Assembly (NCBI RefSeq): GCF_905332535.1
Contig: NZ_CAJOCF010000001.1
Span: forward strand, 62,001 to 126,000
Reading direction: 5' to 3'
Origin: Latilactobacillus fragifolii
Lineage (GTDB): Bacteria > Bacillota > Bacilli > Lactobacillales > Lactobacillaceae
DNA length: 64,000 nt
Part shown: piece after piece, positions 63,292 through 64,000 of the stretch
Position numbering within the stretch: position 1 is the stretch's first letter
How the letters are laid out: the number at the start of each line of letters is the position of its first letter
Notes under the pieces: model-generated
What the model was told of the DNA's origin: nothing
Seen by the model: the letters and a program-made list of their open reading frames with translations, nothing else
Databases searched by the model: none
Translations under genes and position numbers: made by a program

Positions 63292-63648
63292 ATGAAACAT
63301 CGTGTTGGTCGGGTTGAACAAGAAATTCAACGAGAAATAAATGATATTTTATTAAAAAGAGTGCGTGATCCCCGCGTTGAAGGGGTCACAATCACTGATA
63401 TTAGTCTCAGTGGTGACTTACAACATGTTAAAGTTTATTACAGCATTTTATCTGGCTTAGCAAGTGATGCTGAAAAGACTCAAGCTGGGTTAGATAAAGC
63501 TAAAGGATTGGTTCGCAGCGAACTTGGTCAACGGATTAAGTTGTACAAGATTCCAGAAATCACCTTTGAACAAGACGGTTCAGTGCGGTATGGTGAACAT
63601 ATCGATGAATTATTACGTAAGTTACACGAAGATGAAGCACAGCGCTAA
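63292..63648 (+). CDS. rbfA: Ribosome-binding factor A
   Basis: 118 residues with the KH-type fold: [26 protein letters not shown], then [21 protein letters not shown] and [12 protein letters not shown]-like [12 protein letters not shown]. It helps 16S 5'-end processing and cold adaptation. GGAGGA lies 8 nt before the ATG. It ends the operon before a strong terminator; truB has its own promoter. Confidence 0.97.
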   Translation: MKHRVGRVEQEIQREINDILLKRVRDPRVEGVTITDISLSGDLQHVKVYYSILSGLASDAEKTQAGLDKAKGLVRSELGQRIKLYKIPEITFEQDGSVRYGEHIDELLRKLHEDEAQR

Positions 63649-63654
63649 GCTGTT

Positions 63655-63688
63655 AAAAAAGGATTGAGCGAAAGCTTGATCCTTTTTT
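63655..63688 (+). terminator. Terminator after rbfA
   Basis: AAAAAAGGATTGAGC pairs with GCTTGATCCTTTTTT around GAAA with a small internal mismatch, ending in six Ts, 7 bp after the rbfA stop. Confidence 0.88.
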
Positions 63689-63817
63689 GGTGGGCAAATG
63701 GATTTTTGAAAGCTAGCTTCTGTCCGTTGCACCATGGCGCAAATAATCAAAGCTCCGCCGTTTTCAAGCATACTCTATGCTATAATAGTAAAGTTAATAG
63801 TTAGAAGGAGATTATTT

Positions 63818-64000
63818 ATGGACGGCATTGTACCTTTATATAAAGAACGTGGCATGACGAGTAACGATTGTGTCTTTAAAGTGCGTCGTATTTTACACAT
63901 GAAGAAAGTCGGCCATTCTGGCACGTTGGATCCGAACGTTGATGGTGTACTACCAATCTGTATTGGCCAGGCAACCAAAGTCGTTGATCAATTGGTGCAT
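63818..64000 (+). CDS. truB: tRNA pseudouridine-55 synthase TruB, partial (C-terminus outside window)
   Basis: The first 61 residues are visible: [24 protein letters not shown], then the catalytic-loop sequence [19 protein letters not shown] with the catalytic Asp. It makes pseudouridine 55 in the T-loop of tRNAs. AGAAGGAG lies 9 nt before the ATG. An extended -10 promoter (TGCTATAAT, TATAAT at 63781-63786) stands 32 bp upstream, after the rbfA terminator. Confidence 0.96.
   Translation, partial: MDGIVPLYKERGMTSNDCVFKVRRILHMKKVGHSGTLDPNVDGVLPICIGQATKVVDQLVH

Overview
The window looks like the chromosome of a meat- or plant-associated lactic acid bacterium, most likely a Latilactobacillus (sakei/curvatus group). 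The evidence is low-GC codon use, strong GGAGG ribosome sites, the walRKHIJ-htrA-rlmH cluster, the rimP-nusA-ylxR-ylxQ-infB-rbfA-truB operon and an IS3-family element of the IS150 group. Species assignment is inference; I ran no search.

Region 1 (1-11.9 kb) is an accessory carbohydrate locus. A leftward operon encodes a transporter descended from the POT di/tripeptide family, a GH127-type beta-L-arabinofuranosidase and an M24 (Xaa-Pro type) peptidase. Next come two AraC-type regulators, a large cytosolic protein of unknown function, a GPH-family sugar symporter and a GH51 alpha-L-arabinofuranosidase. Candidate CcpA (cre) sites lie upstream of three of the transcription units. My main hypothesis is that this locus takes up and degrades plant arabinosylated hydroxyproline-rich glycopeptides together with arabino-oligosaccharides.

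Region 2 (12-26 kb) holds an EgtU/OpuC-type ABC importer divergent from a glutathione-reductase-like flavoprotein, and an internally deleted IS copy whose end now looks like the terminator of that flavoprotein gene. A deoxyribose operon follows (deoC-deoP-deoX-deoK, with deoR downstream and a perfect palindrome at its promoter). Then come a MarR/MFS/quinone-reductase unit with three copies of one 12-bp palindrome, and a TVP38-family membrane protein.

Region 3 (25.6-49.9 kb) is mostly core and mostly leftward: rlmH, a DnaA-box cluster, htrA, walJIHKR, tRNA-Lys, a sortase, a purine permease, purA, a VanZ-RDD protein, a secreted DUF1002 protein, a GlcNAc-type PTS with two NagR-like boxes, an acetyltransferase, pepO, apbE and a Nat-type ABC exporter. 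A possible small RNA lies between purA and the purine permease on the opposite strand.

Region 4 (50-55.9 kb) is a defence and mobile island: an intact IS150-group element, two oppositely oriented broken hsdS genes sharing a perfect 80-bp inverted repeat, a tyrosine recombinase between them, and an Mrr-type restriction enzyme. No hsdM or hsdR is present.

Region 5 (56-64 kb) is rightward: an AEC transporter with a D-2-hydroxyacid dehydrogenase, then the nusA-infB operon, which is preceded by a promoter and a leader terminator that suggest attenuation.
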